From NCBI GenBank assembly GCA_031119195.1, contig JAVHYG010000023.1:1-15782 (forward strand): a DNA stretch of 15,782 nt. Reading direction: 5' to 3'. Shown here in pieces: positions 14,794 through 15,782 of the stretch; position 1 is the stretch's first letter, and every line of letters begins with the position of its first letter. A program made the position numbers and the translations under genes. The stretch comes from Rickettsiella sp. Its GTDB lineage: Bacteria > Pseudomonadota > Gammaproteobacteria > Diplorickettsiales > Diplorickettsiaceae. The notes beneath the pieces are model-generated. The model saw nothing but the letters and a program-made list of their open reading frames with translations, did no database searches and was not told the DNA's origin.

Positions 14794-14927
14794 ATTATTA
14801 CTATATGAAATTATGCAAAAAATTGGATTTTAAAAAGTTAATTTTTCGCGAATAAATGAACCCTAAACGTGTTCGACAATAAAACCGAGTCCATTATTCC
14901 ATACGTAGTATAGGAAAAAATTTTATC

Positions 14928-15018
14928 GGAGAGGTACCAAAGCGGCCATAATGGCGCCGACTCGAAATCGGATGAGGATGCAAATCCTACGTGGGTTCGA
15001 ATCCCACCCTCTCCGCCA
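14928..15018 (+). tRNA. tRNA-Ser, anticodon CGA
   Basis: This is a complete class II tRNA of 91 nt including encoded CCA. The acceptor GGAGAGG (14928-14934) pairs with CCTCTCC (15008-15014), with discriminator G15015 and CCA at 15016-15018. The anticodon loop CTCGAAA puts CGA at 14963-14965, reading UCG serine codons. The long variable arm (GAGGAT/ATCCT) is the serine identity feature. The T arm is GTGGG-TTCGAAT-CCCAC. The base pair at the top of the anticodon stem (G with A) appears mismatched. It stands alone between the lipoprotein gene and thpR; no convincing terminator follows. Confidence 0.97.
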
Positions 15019-15031
15019 AATCAATACCTAA

Positions 15032-15679
15032 TTATGCATTCACTTTAGTTTGTAATGAAATACGTTCAAGCGGCGTATAGGTTTGGCTATATTCCGTTTT
15101 TTCACTGTTAAACAATACGATTTTATCGACCAACATAGCATTTGTATTTAATGTAAGCTCTTCTCGAAGATTAGGTGCATGATGATGAAAAATCCGACCT
15201 AACGTTAAATGGGGTAAATAAGGTTTTGTTTCTGGTGTTAAGCCCAAACTTACTGCCGCTTTTTCTAATACATGAGCGAGTTCGAAAAGTTGTGAGGTAG
15301 AAATTATGTCTGCCACAATAGCACGAGGTGCTGTTGGGGATGGAAAAAAACGCACGTTATGTAGCTGTAGAGAAAAGGGTTTAATATTTTCTATTGCCCC
15401 AGAAGCACATTCAACTACTATGGAGTAAAGTGATTTAAGCTCATCAGCCTTTGATCTAAATTCATTAGTATCCCAAGCGCATGTAGTTAGTTTTAATCTG
15501 ATTTCATTGGTAATTTCCAAAAAACGTAAAGTGACATGTAAGTTTTCTGGATCTTCCCATTTAACACGGTGCCCCAAAGGTTCTTGCTTTAGTTCATCCA
15601 TAAGTTGCGTTAAAGCTTGGCGTAGTTCAACGTTTAGTTCAATTGCAAAAAATAAACGTAAAGAATCATGAGTACTCAA
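15032..15679 (-). CDS. thpR: RNA 2',3'-cyclic phosphodiesterase (2H family)
   Basis: ThpR, formerly called 2'-5' RNA ligase, is a 2H phosphoesterase that opens 2',3'-cyclic phosphates on RNA. The two catalytic HxTx motifs are HVTL (48-51) and HLTL (157-160). The N-terminal LRLFFAIEL and C-terminal YTPLERISL blocks are family hallmarks. At 215 residues it is longer than the usual 175-190. About 20 extra residues appear between the first motif and the PFSLQL strand (roughly 61-98). The start is TTG at 15679, supported by AAGGAAG six nt upstream (complement of 15686-15692); the nearby ATG is out of frame. It ends 13 nt past the tRNA on the opposite strand. Confidence 0.93.
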   Translation of the reverse strand: MSTHDSLRLFFAIELNVELRQALTQLMDELKQEPLGHRVKWEDPENLHVTLRFLEITNEIRLKLTTCAWDTNEFRSKADELKSLYSIVVECASGAIENIKPFSLQLHNVRFFPSPTAPRAIVADIISTSQLFELAHVLEKAAVSLGLTPETKPYLPHLTLGRIFHHHAPNLREELTLNTNAMLVDKIVLFNSEKTEYSQTYTPLERISLQTKVNA

Positions 15680-15782
15680 GTGTAGCTTCCTTACTAAAGA
15701 CTATGACATTCCAACAGTACGGTATTTTAATGAAAAAGGACAGAAATTTCTATCCTAACCACCCTTAAAAAAACTTCTATAA

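Noticed and set aside
14816..14845. AAAAATT...AATTTTT as a terminator after the lipoprotein gene
   Set aside because: A 7-bp A/T-only stem with a long loop would be too weak; it is reported only as part of a possible repeat.
1..15782. CRISPR array, toxin-antitoxin pair, phage or defence genes
   Set aside because: No regularly spaced repeats and no genes with such features; the window is housekeeping apart from the small elements.

Overview
The window is AT-rich chromosomal DNA with dense, short-gapped genes. It suggests a gammaproteobacterium of the Legionellales/Coxiellaceae type, probably host-associated. The reasons are the AT-rich coding sequence, the dapA-bamC-like gene order, a CDP-alcohol-transferase type PssA, the AmgK-MurU cell-wall recycling pair and a decayed monooxygenase. 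This placement is an inference; no rRNA or other marker in the window fixes the genus.

Layout: at the left edge is the truncated N-terminus of an FAD monooxygenase (minus). A + strand group follows: psd, a hotdog acyl-CoA thioesterase and gloB. gloB converges on a small two-TM PH-domain membrane protein (minus). Across a divergent region with a long hairpin lies folB, followed by a 139-bp inverted-repeat element. The mutS promoter region and the mutS-pssA pair (4-nt overlap) come next, and pssA ends in a second, 147-bp copy of the same element. trpS (minus) follows, then pckA (+), which overlaps tail-to-tail with proC. proC lies downstream of murU and amgK in a likely minus-strand operon. Divergent from amgK are dapA and a 73-residue lipoprotein resembling only the N-terminus of BamC. 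The window closes with tRNA-Ser(CGA) and thpR (minus).

Functionally this is mostly housekeeping. psd and pssA together make phosphatidylethanolamine from CDP-diacylglycerol and serine. amgK/murU salvage MurNAc to UDP-MurNAc, and dapA feeds diaminopimelate and lysine, so envelope synthesis is well represented. pckA gives gluconeogenesis from C4 acids, proC ends proline synthesis, and mutS serves mismatch repair.

I found no phage, CRISPR, toxin-antitoxin or defence system and no novel multi-gene system. The observations most worth following are the two MITE-like elements sitting exactly on TAG stop codons, the minimal BamC-like lipoprotein, and a possible dispersed hairpin/TCGCGA repeat in intergenic DNA.
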